From: Tridacna crocea | Lineage: Eukaryota > Mollusca > Bivalvia > Cardiida > Cardiidae | Direction of reading: 5' to 3' | Assembly (NCBI GenBank): GCA_943736015.1 | Contig: OX031058.1 | Coordinates: 23,895,001-23,959,000 of the forward strand | DNA length: 64,000 nucleotides | Shown here: in pieces, positions 20,088 through 31,071 of the stretch | How positions within the stretch are numbered: the first letter of the stretch is position 1 | How the letters are laid out: each line of letters begins with the position of its first letter | The notes under the pieces: model-generated | Database searches by the model: none | The model's input: only the letters and a program-made list of their open reading frames with translations | What the model was told of the DNA's origin: nothing | Program-made: the position numbers and the translations under genes

Positions 20088-21331
20088 TTAATGCCGTGGA
20101 TACAGGGTGTGAAATGAGTGAATGGATTGGACGACTTTAAGTAGTGCTGGTGTACAAACGTCGTGGCTAGTGACAAAACAAAATATGGATAGATATAGTG
20201 AACTATATCTCTATTGGGGGAAAATGGCTGGCTGATGTAAAGTTGCTGGAAAAGATATAAAAACACTGTTGATCCAATATGTTTAATTCTCAAAGCCCAA
20301 TTGCATGGTAATAAACAAACAAAATACAACTTTTGAAATTTGGGGAAAACTCGCTAAGATATTGCGTGTGAAAGGTTAACCGATGACAGCAAGTATGTGA
20401 TTTATGAAAATATATTTCACTAATGCATATTTGTTCATCAGTAACTCAAAACAGACTTCATTACACAAAAATCATATTTTAAGCAAAAATCAAATATGGT
20501 TAACATACTGCTAAAGAAGCATATTGCATTAATACAACACCACAGATGACGTTTTAGATTTTGTAATTAAAACAATGTTTTGCAGTGATGTATCCATCTT
20601 ATAAAAAGAATCTTCTTAACACAACAAGACTAAGAATTTCAGTCAGAAATATTAAGAAGCTACTTAAATGTAGTAGTAAAGAATTATACAGTCACATACA
20701 TAGTTAAGTAAATAAAATCATAGTGAAAAATAAAAAGTCATAATTGTATTACAAGTTTTTTTAGAACTTTCCTGAAAATGATTTATCATCAGAAAAGAAC
20801 AACATTTAGAAAATAAAAGTTACATACCTGGAAAAGATATAAAAACACTGTTGATCCAATATGTTTAATTCTCAAAGCCCAATTGCATGGTGCTTCACTA
20901 AAACGGACCTCTTTTATATCTTCCAGGTGACATATGTCAAAATGACTTTTACTTATTCTGTCTCAAGAATCTGACAGGGTGTGAGACTGAAGTCATTAAA
21001 CAATCAATAAAATATTTAAGTTCAAAGTAAAAAGATTTTCACAGCTTGTTGAGACAATAGGTAATATCTCACATGGCAGATTTATTATCCAAACATAGAT
21101 TATAATCAGAGGACATTTTCAATACCTTGAAACAACTAATCAGATAACAATGGGTTTGGCTTTCAAAAGATTGTTTTTATCAAAGGAAATTTATAGTTCC
21201 TGGAGGCAGACATTAATACCTTTTGTTAACAAAGACTGTGAGAAAAGGAAAATTAATACAGTTTGCAGGAGGTAGAATTTTTTTACCTCTTTTTTTTTTT
21301 ACAATAAATGACAAAAACATGGGGCATTATA
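20088..21331 (-). repeat. 5' LTR (1,244 bp)
   Basis: Matches 10792-12035 at an offset of 9,296 bp with no difference seen. It drives transcription on the minus strand. It carries the same 64 bp internal duplication (20246-20309 and 20828-20891). Confidence 0.95.
20909..20919 (-). promoter_or_regulatory. TATA-box candidate in the 5' LTR
   Basis: The minus strand reads TATAAAAGAGG. It would place initiation roughly 25-30 bp downstream, inside the LTR. Predicted from the motif only. Confidence 0.5.
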
Positions 21332-21336
21332 GATCT
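21332..21336. repeat. Target-site duplication GATCT (right)
   Basis: Same five bases as 10787-10791. Confidence 0.9.
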
Positions 21337-21413
21337 CTCAAGACTGCAAATGTTCCTCCGGTATGCAGGTCATTGAGCTCCAATGTGATCTGATAGAGAC
21401 CATTCGAGGTGCA

Positions 21414-21545
21414 GTAGCGCTCCATTGAGATCAAGTGGCAATATGATCATGCTCCCATACAATCAAGTGGCGCTATGATAGCGCTCTATTACGATCAAGT
21501 GGCGATAGGATAGTGCACTCAGTTACTATCAATTGGCGATACGAC
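21414..21545. repeat. 32 bp-period tandem repeat, four units
   Basis: ATCAAGTGGC-type cores start at 21430, 21462, 21494 and 21528, each followed by GAT and a GCGCTC/GTGCTC-like box. It is the right part of the tract holding the retroelement. Confidence 0.75.
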
Positions 21546-21596
21546 GGTGCTCCGATCGGGCTTTTGGAGGACTATGTAAAACAGTGTCTGCCTCTC

Positions 21597-21680
21597 AGAT
21601 CGGTAGTGCAGTGGTAAAACGTCAGGCTTTCAATCTTTAGTGCCCAGGTTCGATACCTGGCCCAACCAGGACCTTTTTGA
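21597..21680 (+). repeat. tRNA-like sequence (SINE head or tRNA relic)
   Basis: A-box TAGTGCAGTGG (21604-21614) and B-box GGTTCGATACC (21648-21658) lie within a perfect 5 bp T-stem (CCAGG/CCTGG). The flanks that would form the acceptor stem do not pair, so this is not a convincing functional tRNA gene. Confidence 0.65.
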
Positions 21681-23829
21681 GACACCTTGTGTTTCCCACT
21701 AAACTAGAGGTGAACTGGTTTGGACCCAAGAGGTAGCCTTTCTTGTGTCGGTGCTTTACACTGGGCATGTTAAGGAACCAAGGAGGTATATTCGAAGAAG
21801 AGCTATAGGCTTGTACCTGGATTTCCTTCTATCAGATTCTTTTTCTCTAATTGTCCATACCATTATTATATGCCTCAAGCACAGAGGGACCTTAATCGTA
21901 CAAGGTAATCATATCATTGTTTCGCATTAGGAGACCACCTGGTGTTGGTACAATAAGCAGGTCATATAAGGTCGCGACTCCTAGCAAGGTTACAATACTG
22001 ACTATGTACAGTTCAATCACTATCAGACCTCAATGGTCGTTACTTGATCACAAGCGGAGCATCATCTGGTTGTTGTCTGAGCGGGAGTGTCCTCATAATC
22101 ACCAATCTGGCGGCACTCAGTATAAGGGCACAGAGCGCTGTAGATTGTGGCCTAGTGGAATGGGGGTATAATATAGGAAATCTTGTATTAACTCACAATG
22201 TATTTTGGTGTAAATTTTATTTTGGTCTTGATTTCTCCTATCTATTATCATCAGCAGGTATTCTGTTTTAATGTTGGCCAGCAGTTGCCCCTTGTAATGG
22301 TAAAATCAGGGACTAAAATAAGCTTTTGCATTAATAGTACTGGAAAAGTGTTGAAAGCAGTTAAAGCAAGCAAACAAAACGGTGTGAGGATAATGTGAAG
22401 AGTTAGGTGACATGTCACACCATACAAACAAACATACAAAAATGAAGATGAATTTGTAAAGGATGAAAGGAAGCACTGACAGAGATAATGTTAATTGGTT
22501 TTGATAGAATATTGGTCCAATATGGATTGTTTTAACAGTCTTGATGTATCAAAGATGAAAGAACTAATTTTTGTCTACAGTGGCAACACTTTTGTTGGCT
22601 AGAGATAAATTGTTTATCGGAGACCAGGGAAAAAAAGATACCATTGTATGCCTTCTGGTGCATACAAATATTCATTGATTTTCCTGTTATGGTTTATGAA
22701 CCTTTTTTTCTCTGTACACACATAGAGACCTGTCTGTTTGTGTGGTTTTTAGGGTCATATCTTTAAAGATGCCCGTCTACAGCCGGTGAGCAGAAATGCT
22801 GTTAAATTTTAAAAAACTTAGAATGGTACAGAGATCTGTCCTTAGTGAACACAAGGATAAATTACTGACATATATAGTGTAACTGAAAAAAAGAAACACA
22901 GTGGTTTGTGTTTGAAACCGAAAATTGGCCAGAAGAAAACTGGCCGACGATAGAAGCTGTAAACAATGGCAGTGCTTCACGGAAATTTATCTTTGGTTTC
23001 CACCTGGACACAAATACGGTGTAACTTGCTTAGAGGCCTCGACCTCTGTCTGAAAATCGAGGCTGCAACAGACAAGCCTACGTTTTCCTTTGTTTTCCTC
23101 AGAATACGCAGGGTGAAGGTCAAATATAGTCACATGACAGAATGCAAGTCTACCTGAGTGTATTACCAATATCGAAAATCTTCTATTTAAAAACCGGAAA
23201 CGACAAGTCTCTTACATGGAAGGCCACAATTCAGCGGAATGCAATTTCTATCGACCGTAATCTAAGCAACCTTGCAACTGTCAGGCGCAATATTTGGCAT
23301 AAAGATATAAGAATGATTATAATTTTTATGAAATAAAAACAAAATGAGTTAAACTGGCTTAAAATGAGTATATGGGCCTCTTTCAAGCTCTGTTTGAGTT
23401 ATGTCATTTCAACAAGTGCACATTAAATTTTTAGGCTTTCCATTAGTACAGTGACAATGTCAAAACATAGAGATGCAATTTTCAAGTGTCAACTCTTCCT
23501 TGTTGAGGAATTATCTCCCCTTGAACTTGACACTTTTTTCTGTCAAAGTGCTGGCGGGGTATTAAGTTGCATTCAGTGACAGCTCTAGTTTAGGAATGGT
23601 TTGTTGACAGCTTGAATGGTGAATCATGCAGCTTTCAGCATTATTGCAATCGAATGACAAAATAGGTCAAATAGCTTATTTATTCATTTTAATCTTGGGT
23701 TTTACAAGAACCAGGCTTGGGCTCTGAATTGTCTTGCTTAGGGACAATCCCTTGAAAAACACAACCCAGGCCTTCGGTGTTTTGTATCCCCCAACAAGCT
23801 GCTTCTGCCGGCAGAATAATCCTTTATGT
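21681..23829. other. Non-coding stretch, mostly unrecognised
   Basis: 21700-22200 continues GATC-containing, moderately GC-rich sequence of the split repeat. About 22880-23340 is less AT-rich with several CpGs and belongs to no repeat family seen here. No exon with supported splice sites. Confidence 0.35.
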
Positions 23830-23988
23830 GGGGTTTCACCAACTTCAGGAAAGGACCCTTTGAAAACAAGAGAAAATGCTGGTAACCAGTAACCGTTTTA
23901 AACCTGATGGTATCAGTAAATGCTTGCATCAGTAAATTCTTTAAAATTAGACAAGTATAAAACTTTCACTGTCTGGCAAAGAGTTAAT
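23830..23988 (+). repeat. TTAA-hairpin element, half palindrome lost
   Basis: GAGAAAATGCTGGTAACCAG is followed directly by diverged sequence. The right end is CTGTCTGGCAAAGAGTTAA. Confidence 0.7.
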
Positions 23989-24289
23989 GCTCTCTGTCCA
24001 TAATATAATGGTACTCAGATTCCCTGTACTTGTTACACTGGTGATAATCAATGAGTTATCTAAAATTGGGCCAGTTTCCAAGCTCTGGGCATGAATTGCC
24101 TACTGAAGTGTTTTGATTTCCTATCAGACCAGATATTGGTTAATTGAATGAGTTTTTTGTTGCATCTTTGTCCATTTAATGTCTCTGTTGGCTACAAGAA
24201 CTCCTTATCTAACTACAAAATATTAGACTTGTGTGTATTAAAAGCAATTTTAGAGTATGAAATTATTGAAATATGGCTCAATTAGTGGG

Positions 24290-24400
24290 GTCTCACTCTG
24301 AGAGGGAAAAAACTTTCATGGAAAAAGGGGAAATTGCTTGGTATCAGTGTTTTCTCATTTATCAAAAATGTTTTTAAAAACCTTTTATGGCAGGGTTTTC
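24290..24400 (-). repeat. Degraded hairpin-element core
   Basis: GGAAAAAGGGGAAATTGC...GTATCAGTGTTTTCTC resembles the stem with many changes. The ends are not found. Confidence 0.4.
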
Positions 24401-24733
24401 AAAACACAAAATTGGTCCATTATAAACGGTCATAGAGGTCACAAATTTAATGGTCCTGCTCTACTTGGTAAGAATATTTTTGCCTGAAAAGCATAAAGTT
24501 TAGGAATTTTACTATAAATGCTTTCCAGACAGTGCTCTAATCCTACCATAAAATCCTGAATTTCAAGACCTTTGCTGAGAAACCCTTTTGGGTTTCCATT
24601 CAGAACTGAGTTACTAGCAGTTTACCATTTTTGCATGATGTTTTGAAAAGTTCTGTGAAAATATGGAGTTGTTAGATACTCTTTTAAAAAAATGCATGGT
24701 TATATTGTACATTTTTTTTTTATCTCATTACAG

Positions 24734-24834
24734 GAAATTTATCAGGGTGCGTGTCTTTGATTCTGAGGAGTATGAAAAGAGTGATGACTTTTACGTTGAA
24801 CTTGGGGATCCATCACTTACACGTAGAGGATCAG
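24734..24834 (+). CDS. NCX: NCX (SLC8-type Na+/Ca2+ exchanger) exon: Calx-beta 2 segment
   Basis: A 101 nt internal exon, acceptor phase 2, donor phase 1. The acceptor has a long T tract and TCATTACAG; the donor is TCAG|GTAAGG. It encodes about 34 residues, including VRVFDSEEYEKSDDFYVELG and ending TRRGSG. The FD.EEYEK....F...L.DP pattern followed by RRG is characteristic of the second Calx-beta (Ca2+-binding) domain in the large cytosolic loop of NCX exchangers. These export Ca2+ for Na+ across the plasma membrane. In vertebrate SLC8 genes this segment is encoded by the mutually exclusive exons A and B, right after the large exon carrying the first half of the protein (family knowledge). No second copy of this exon was found in the window. 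Other Calx-beta proteins are the main alternative; the EEYEK and RRG details favour NCX. Confidence 0.8.
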
Positions 24835-24900
24835 GTAAGGAAGCCAGCTTTCTTTTCATTCATATTGTTTGCTCTGAATAGTGAAATTGATCATATTCAG

Positions 24901-25388
24901 GGGTAACAACCTATGTCATAACATACGTCATCGGAGACATTTTAAATCCGCCATTTTTGTTTTAAAAAGGTAAGTTTTTCAGCTTTTAGATTATTGTTAT
25001 TGAAGACCTGTCCAAACAAAGTATTACGGTGCATATGGTACCTGACAACTTTCTTAGTTAGTATACATTAATATTTTGTTCATTAGTTTCGTTGATTTTG
25101 CAATTACCTCCGCACAATTTTCGAAGCCGGAGACACATGTGCGATTTAAAAATAGATGTTGTATACAGTGCCATTAAGAATGATATTGTGTTGAAGTATT
25201 TAGAGCTACAACATTGTTTCATGGCATTTTGATTTCACGAATAGGACAAATATATTTACCACCACCAGATAATATAGGTATTCTAAGTAAATTTTAGATA
25301 CATATATCTTTTTAAAGTAATTAATCTGCACTTCACACACAAAATGGTGACTATTCCGACACCTCTGCTATGATGTAGGTTGTCACCC
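24901..25388. mobile_element. TIR element in the NCX intron
   Basis: Inverted ends GGGTAACAACCTA (left) and TAGGTTGTCACCC-like (right) extend as imperfect arms of about 55 bp, including CATCGGA/TCCGAC and GCCATTTTTGT/ACAAAATGG. The length is about 488 bp with no transposase frame. A clear target duplication was not resolved. Confidence 0.65.
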
Positions 25389-25889
25389 TTGATATTTATG
25401 CAGATACCTTACATGCTTTACACAGAGTACATGAAGGAACCCTTTCAGGTTTCTATTGAAGGAGTGCATAGATTCCAAATATTGACTTTTGTGTCTTGTA
25501 GGACCTGTATGCTACTCATATGTCAAAGTTTTACTGGGACTGAATCAAACATCACTTTAGACTTATGTAGCAGTGTTGTTGTATAATGGCTATCATAATA
25601 AAAGGACCAAGCTCAGTAAGTGGTACAGTCAGCTTGTAGAAAGATCATGGTAGGGTTATTTTATGGCTGTAGAAAGAGAGTTACATTTTAAAATTACAAC
25701 AGTTGATAGCCATTGTCTTTCAGGTCTACATCTGAATCTAACCAACCGTTTATGTTAAAACATCTAGGCTTGTCTGATTTAAGTGAAGAGGATGAAATAC
25801 ATGGAAGCTATACAAATAAGAGGTTCAGAAAAAAAAGGTAAAAGAGAGATTGCTCAGCAGGAGGAGTAGCCTTTGCATGGTGAATTACA
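25389..25889. other. NCX intron sequence, nothing recognised
   Basis: AT-rich. No exon or repeat family supported. Confidence 0.3.
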
Positions 25890-26100
25890 TTAATTCATTA
25901 CCAAACGACAATATTTTAGGCTTGTCCAAATCGAAAGCATTTGCAGACGATAGAAATAAAAGTGACTGAAAATTTGAAATTTATTTTGTGAAGGGTAGAA
26001 AACATTGTGGTTACCAGCATTTTCTCCTTTTCCCACGATGTTTTCTAAAGGCTTCTTTGTCAAGGGCATCAAAAGTAGGGATTGTGTGGTAATGGGTTAA
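25890..26100 (-). repeat. TTAA-hairpin element lacking the left palindrome arm
   Basis: Ends TTAATTCATTACC...GGTAATGGGTTAA are present. At about 26008 the sequence jumps from ACATTGTGG directly to TTACCAGCATTTTC, a clean loss of one palindrome arm. Confidence 0.9.
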
Positions 26101-26649
26101 TCATTCTGAATTAGGTTGGCAGTCTTAATCAAATTCTGAATTGGAATGGTTTAGTAATTCCAAAATTGTTTTACTTTGAAATGTAAAAATTTATTTAGAC
26201 TAGACTTACTACAAAAAAGCAAATTTAAAATGAAATTTAGAATGTTTGTTGAAAACAGCAAAGGTATGGCAAATCCACGGCTGGTCAGAGTAATGGTGCA
26301 GCAGAAAACACAGATCAAAGATCAGAAATCAAAGTTATTTTTTATCTTACTCTTGATCTTTTCTGCCCAAAAAAAGGCAGGTAAAACCTTTTGCTGTGAA
26401 CTAAATAATGGTAATTGGACTTTCTTTTTGAAGATCTGTTAGTATCACTGCAAATGAAAATGGACCATGCTCTGTAAAAATTGGGGTGTAATGCATTTGC
26501 AGAAGGTACAATGTATTGAATTATGTCAGCCTGTGCAGTTTGAGCCGACTGACTGAGTTGAAACTTTTTGCTTATGATGAAATTTCTGCATGTTTTATGC
26601 AGTCAGATCTTTATTTATGCCACCTGGAGAGGCTAACTTATTGTAGCCG
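26101..26649. other. NCX intron sequence, nothing recognised
   Basis: Contains an 88-codon plus frame (26176-26442) without recognisable domain or paired splice sites. Treated as non-coding. Confidence 0.3.
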
Positions 26650-26881
26650 TTATCCCTTTACCAAAAGCCAACATTTTAGACTGGCCTAAATTGAAAGCAT
26701 TTGCAGACGACAAAATAAAAGTGACTAAAAATTTGAAATTTGTTTTGTGAAGGATAGAAAACATTGTTGGAAAAGAAGAAAATGCTGGTTACCAGCATTT
26801 TCTCCTTTTCCTACTATGTTTTTTAAAGGCTTCTTTCTCAGGGTCGTCAAAAGTACCTGGGATTGTGTGGTAATGGGTTAA
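26650..26881 (-). repeat. TTAA-hairpin element, complete
   Basis: Left end TTATCCCTTTACCAAAAGCC, right end GGTAATGGGTTAA. The palindrome has a few mismatches (TTGGAAAAGAAG against CTCCTTTTCCTAC). Confidence 0.9.
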
Positions 26882-27210
26882 GTAGTAAAAGAGGTCATGC
26901 AGCTTTCAATAGCATCTAAGGGTCATTTGTTTCAAAATGATTCTTATCAGCATTTTATTTCTGTCATTATTACTCTCTTAAGTTAATGTGAAACCTAAAT
27001 CAGTTTGTTATAATTTTTGAACAATTTTTTTTCTTTCATTTCTTTTATAATTGGTAAATGAATTCATTTATTTGACATGCTTGTATTATATTAATAATGT
27101 ACTGAGTCAGTACCTTTTAGCAGCTTGTTATTGACCAACTTTTGTTGTACTATTTTTTCATGCCACAATTTTGTACAGGTTCAACACATTACATAGTAGT
27201 TACGTTTCAA
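26882..27210. other. NCX intron sequence, nothing recognised
   Basis: T-rich. No exon or element supported. Confidence 0.3.
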
Positions 27211-27456
27211 TTAATCCATTACATTGCTCATTTTATTCTTCTCTTTTCTTGGATTTTCACCTGGTGAAAAAGTTTTTGACATGTCCGTACTGAAAACACT
27301 TTCAGTAATGAATAAATTATGGTTAAAATGGTTGTATTCGTAATGAAAGGAGAGAATATGAAAATAATGTCGGAAAAAAGAAAAGAATAATGCTGGAATC
27401 CAGAATTTTATCCTCTTTGCACAATTGTAAAAAGGGCTCCTTTTTCAGGGCCTTAA
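27211..27456 (+). repeat. Degraded TTAA-hairpin element abutting the next copy
   Basis: TTAATCCATTACATTGC left end. The broken stem AATGCTGGAATCCAGAATTTT is at about 27391. It runs into the TTAA of the next copy at 27453. Confidence 0.65.
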
Positions 27457-27682
27457 CCCTTTACTGGATGACAAAATTTTAGCCCTGTCCAATTTTGAAA
27501 TCATTTGCAGATGACAATTTCAATGTGGCTCAATTGGTGCAATTGTTTATTGATAGGGTAGAAAACATAGTAGAAAAAGGAGAAAATGTTGGTTACCAGC
27601 ATTTTCTCCTTTTCCCACAATGTTTTCAAAAGGCTTCTTCCTCGGGGTCATTAAAAGGCATCATTGTGTGGTAAAGGGTTAA
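27453..27682 (-). repeat. TTAA-hairpin element (230 bp), complete
   Basis: TTAACCCTTTACTGGATGAC...GTGGTAAAGGGTTAA. The palindrome shows one G-T wobble-type change (ATGTTGGTTACCAGCATT). Confidence 0.95.
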
Positions 27683-27834
27683 GAATATAGGATCATTTGG
27701 TAATGAAATAATAAATTAGTTACAGCTTTATGATTTTAAAGATAATAAAAAAAAAAAGCTTATCAGTCACTGATGATGATGACCTTTATGTGAGAGCAAA
27801 ATCAAACCTTCACTGAAATATCTCTTAACCCTTG

Positions 27835-27892
27835 AAAGGATAGCTTTTGAAACCATTGAATGCTAAAATTTTGTCGTTTGGTAAAGAGTTAA
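27835..27892 (+). repeat. 58 bp remnant: both ends of the hairpin element only
   Basis: TTAACCCTTGAAAGG directly followed by AAAATTTTGTCGTTTGGTAAA and GAGTTAA. The interior is deleted. Confidence 0.7.
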
Positions 27893-28080
27893 AGGATGTA
27901 GAGAAAAGTGCAACCTAAAATGGATGTGCCTAAATGTGCCTTCATTATTCTAGTTCATTTCACAAACTTGTCTGAATATAATTTACACCTTTGTAATTTC
28001 GTGCAACTTCTGAGGTGACATAATTGGTGCTAAATCATTGATCTGTTGAAAAGTTCATTTACAGATCTCTATCTTTCCTG

Positions 28081-28272
28081 GACCCTTTACCAAGTAATTC
28101 CATGGTTTCATTGTGACTGTGAAGAAGAATGCTGTAGATAACAGTTTTGGAAAATGAGACGGTGTTTGCAACCAGCTTTTTCTTATTTTTCCAACGGATT
28201 TTCAGTGTTATTAAGGAAAAATCAAATATTGTTATTTGATCACAATTAATTTCTTGGTTTCAAAATTAACTT
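28081..28272 (+). repeat. Strongly degraded hairpin-element copy
   Basis: CCCTTTACCAAGTAATTCC start and a broken stem around GTTTGCAACCAGC. It abuts the subfamily 2 copy at 28273. Confidence 0.4.
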
Positions 28273-28501
28273 TTAACCCTTTACCCCATAAGGCATTTCT
28301 GTGGTATTTCTAATTGACCCTAAATAACAGCAGTGATGAAGCCCTTTCTTATGTGTATATGACACCTTTTGATAGTGTAGAAAACATTGTGGCAAAAGGT
28401 GAAATTGCTCGTCACAAGCAATTTCACCTTTTGCCTCAATGTTTTCCAAAGTCTCCTTCAAGCAATGCGTAGAAATGAGTATCTATGGAGTAAAGGGTTA
28501 A
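28273..28501. repeat. TTAA-hairpin element, subfamily 2 (229 bp)
   Basis: Second copy of the type at 4454-4682, same length and orientation, with ends TTAACCCTTTACC...GTAAAGGGTTAA. Two positions of the right palindrome arm have changed without compensation (CACAAGC, GCCTCAA). Confidence 0.95.
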
Positions 28502-28725
28502 CTATTTACCTAACAACAAATTTTTGGACTGGACCAAATTCAAAGCATCTGCAGACAACATATTAAATCTTGGTAATGTGATAATTTCTGACTTTGATAG
28601 GGTAAAAAATATTGTGGGAAAAGGAGAAAATGCTGGTAACCAGCAATTTCTCCTTTTCTCACAATGTTTTCCATGGCCTTCTTTCTCGGAGTCGTTATAA
28701 GTCGGATTGTGTGGTAAAGATTTAA
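28498..28725 (-). repeat. TTAA-hairpin element sharing TTAA with subfamily 2 copy
   Basis: TTAACTATTTACCTAAC left end and GTGGTAAAGATTTAA right end. The palindrome centre is GGTAACC. Confidence 0.9.
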
Positions 28726-28989
28726 TATGAACGAGTCTAGAATTTTGTTACTTGGTAGAGAGTTACCAGGTGAATGAAGTGTGTGAATATTTATATCTTG
28801 AATGTGTCAAGATGATTACATTTGACATTCACCACATTGATTTCAAAACTAGGACCAACAGAGCACTGCTTTGAAGATCTTCCAAAATGCTCAATAAAAT
28901 GACAATGGACCATTTGAGCTCAATTTGATGCTGTCTGGTTACCAACAACATGAATCTTACGGATCCATCATGATGTGACTTGCTTGGTA

Positions 28990-29215
28990 TCTCTTTACCA
29001 CACGAGAAAATTTTAGACTGGTTCAAATTGAAAGCATTTGCAGACGACAAAATAAAGGTCATTGAAAAATTGAAATTTGTTCTGGGAAGGGTAAAAAACA
29101 CTGTGGGAAAAGGAGAAAATGCTGGTTACCAGCATTTTCTCCTTTTCCAACAGTGTTTTCAAAAGGCTTCTTTCTCAGGGGAGTCAAAAGTAGGGATTGT
29201 GTGGTAATGGGGTAT
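28990..29215 (-). repeat. TTAA-hairpin element, near-complete
   Basis: CTCTTTACCACACGAG left end and TGTGGTAATGGGGTATA right end (terminal TTAA lost). The palindrome is well paired. Confidence 0.9.
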
Positions 29216-29294
29216 AGTACATCATGGAAATGCATTAAATGCCCTCTTGCCAGAGCATGGCTCAAATTCTTGCACCTTATTAGATGTACTTATT

Positions 29295-29528
29295 TTAACT
29301 CTTTACCTACCAAAGGACAAAATTTTGGACTTGTCCAAATTGAAAGCATTTGCAGACTACAAAATAAATGTGAATCTAAAGTTGAAAATTGATTTGGAAA
29401 TGGTAGAAGACATTGTGGGAAAAGGAGAAAATGCTGGTTACCAGCATTTTCTCCTTTTTCCCACAATGTTTTCTAAAGGCTTCTTTCTCAGGGTCGCCAA
29501 AAGTAGGGGATGTGTGGTAAAGGGTTAA
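29295..29528 (-). repeat. TTAA-hairpin element, complete
   Basis: TTAACTCTTTACCTACC...GTGGTAAAGGGTTAA. The well-paired palindrome lies at about 29411-29468. Confidence 0.95.
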
Positions 29529-30635
29529 ATAATTTACCTGGATTACTAGTTTCTTGATGCAGAAAATTTTTGCATCTTGCAACACACCATATCATTGTGG
29601 CTAAAGAAGAATTGATTATACTGATGTTTATTCACATTGTAGAAGGTCACAGAGCTCCAGAGTGAGTGATGGTATTTCAAATCCACTATTTCTCTTCCAA
29701 ACCCTATGATAGGGTACTCATTAGATTCTTCTCTGGACGAGACTATTCTAATTAGTACCCACAACATAGGGTTTGTTGAGAATACCTATTATTTTCGGTT
29801 TCGAAATCAAAATCACCCTCCCTATCTGGACCTCTGGAAGGATACAGTCAATTATCAAAGATCTGCGGCAGATTCATTTCAGCATTTCATTATGTTTATA
29901 GACTGAAGATATTCTGCTGTCAGTTTTAATGCATGACTTACGCTTACATGAAAAGTTAAAACGCCTAATCCAACCCTACCATTTGTTTTTCATTGCTTCA
30001 TAAATTTGCCCAAAGTATAGAGAAATACACAGAGCCAATAAATCAGTGAGCCCGTTAGAGGCTGTCTTAGTCTGGAATAATGCTGTTTTACCACGTCTAA
30101 CGAGAAAGAAAACTAGGAATTCGATTACTAAAGGAAACGGTATTAACCTCCAAATAGATTCAAGAAAAACTGATTAATTATACATTGTGTTTCTTAATTG
30201 AACAAACAGAATCTCAGACTGCAAATACCCTTCATGTAGATACTGTTTCATACTGAAGCCCGTTTGTTGTCTTCAAGCGGTCCTTGGGCAAGTCAACGAT
30301 GATTATGTGGGAAAGAAGCCAGTGGCTTGGAAAGAAAATTGTGCTGGTAAAATTAACTCCAGGAAGGTATGGACAAGTGTACTGGTGTACATGATATTAC
30401 TGAAATAATGTTGAAAACAGCATTAAACACCATACAATTTAACTTAATTTCATTTGAAAGGTAAAAGACAGTTTAGCCAAACAATGGTACAAGTGTTAAA
30501 CAATAATTATTGTTTCTACTCTTTTAATTTTCATGATAACAGAGTTTTTGCTAAAATTGTTACGGCTAACATGATGAAGGGAAAATGACAAAATACTGGA
30601 AACCAGTACTTGTCTTAAACTTCCTTGGACAGTTT
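29529..30635. other. NCX intron sequence with a short inverted repeat
   Basis: An inverted repeat AAACCCTATG (29699-29708) / CATAGGGTTT (29765-29774) has arms that continue inward (GGGTACTCATTAGA against TCTAATTAGTACCC). The rest is unrecognised. Confidence 0.45.
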
Positions 30636-30860
30636 TTAACCCTTTCGCAAACGGTTAATTCTAGACCACACCAAACTGAAAGCATTCTGCAGATGACAAC
30701 TTAACAGTTGCTAAAAAGAAGATTTTTCTATATGATGGGGTAGAAAACATTGTGGGAAAAGGAGAAAATGCTGGTTACCAGCATTTTCTCCTTTTCCCAC
30801 AATGTTTTCAAAAGGCTTCTGTTCCTGACCTGTAAAAACCAGGGATTGTTTGGGAAAGGC
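30636..30860 (-). repeat. TTAA-hairpin element, near-complete
   Basis: TTAACCCTTTCGCAAACGG left end, long well-paired palindrome at about 30748-30803, right end TTTGGGAAAGG. Confidence 0.9.
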
Positions 30861-30861
30861 A

Positions 30862-31003
30862 CTTTCCATTGTAAAGACATAGGGCAGAAACATTTTAGGA
30901 AAAGGAGAAATGCTGTTTACCAGCCTTTTTTTCATTCCTACAATGCTTTCAAAAGCTTTCTACCTAGGGGATTATAAAATGGGGGATTGTTTTGTTCCAA
31001 GGT
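30862..31003 (-). repeat. Half copy of the hairpin element
   Basis: Stem GGAAAAGGAGAAATGCTGTTTACCAGCC followed by the GGGGATTGTTTTG right flank. Adjacent to the previous copy. Confidence 0.6.
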
Positions 31004-31071
31004 AAAACTGTTATGAAAAACTTCAGGTGACATGCTTCTGAATGAACATGTGATGATTGGAATTAAGCCTT

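Larger units (their letters stand above)
10792..21331 (-). mobile_element. Complete Gypsy-type LTR retroelement with env-like gene
   Basis: The 10,540 bp provirus-like element reads on the minus strand: 5' LTR (20088-21331), short leader with primer-binding site, gag, pol, env-like frame, small extra frame, polypurine tract, 3' LTR (10792-12035). The LTRs have equal length and look identical wherever compared, the 5 bp target duplication is intact, and gag, pol and env are all open. These points indicate a recent insertion that may still be functional. Domain order protease-RT-RNase H-integrase places it in Ty3/Gypsy (Metaviridae-like). An envelope gene makes it errantivirus-like in layout, though the Env type need not imply descent from insect errantiviruses. 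The element is antisense to the presumed NCX host gene and sits in its intron. Confidence 0.95.

Noticed and set aside
21597-21680. Functional tRNA gene
   Set aside because: The A-box, B-box and T-stem are good, but the acceptor stem does not pair and the anticodon arm is poor. Kept as a tRNA-like relic only.
28980-29528. Many open frames translating to the recurrent peptide ENAGNQHFLLFPQCF / ENAGYQHFLLFP
   Set aside because: They are translations of the hairpin-element palindrome in both orientations. They occur wherever the repeat does and have no independent coding support.
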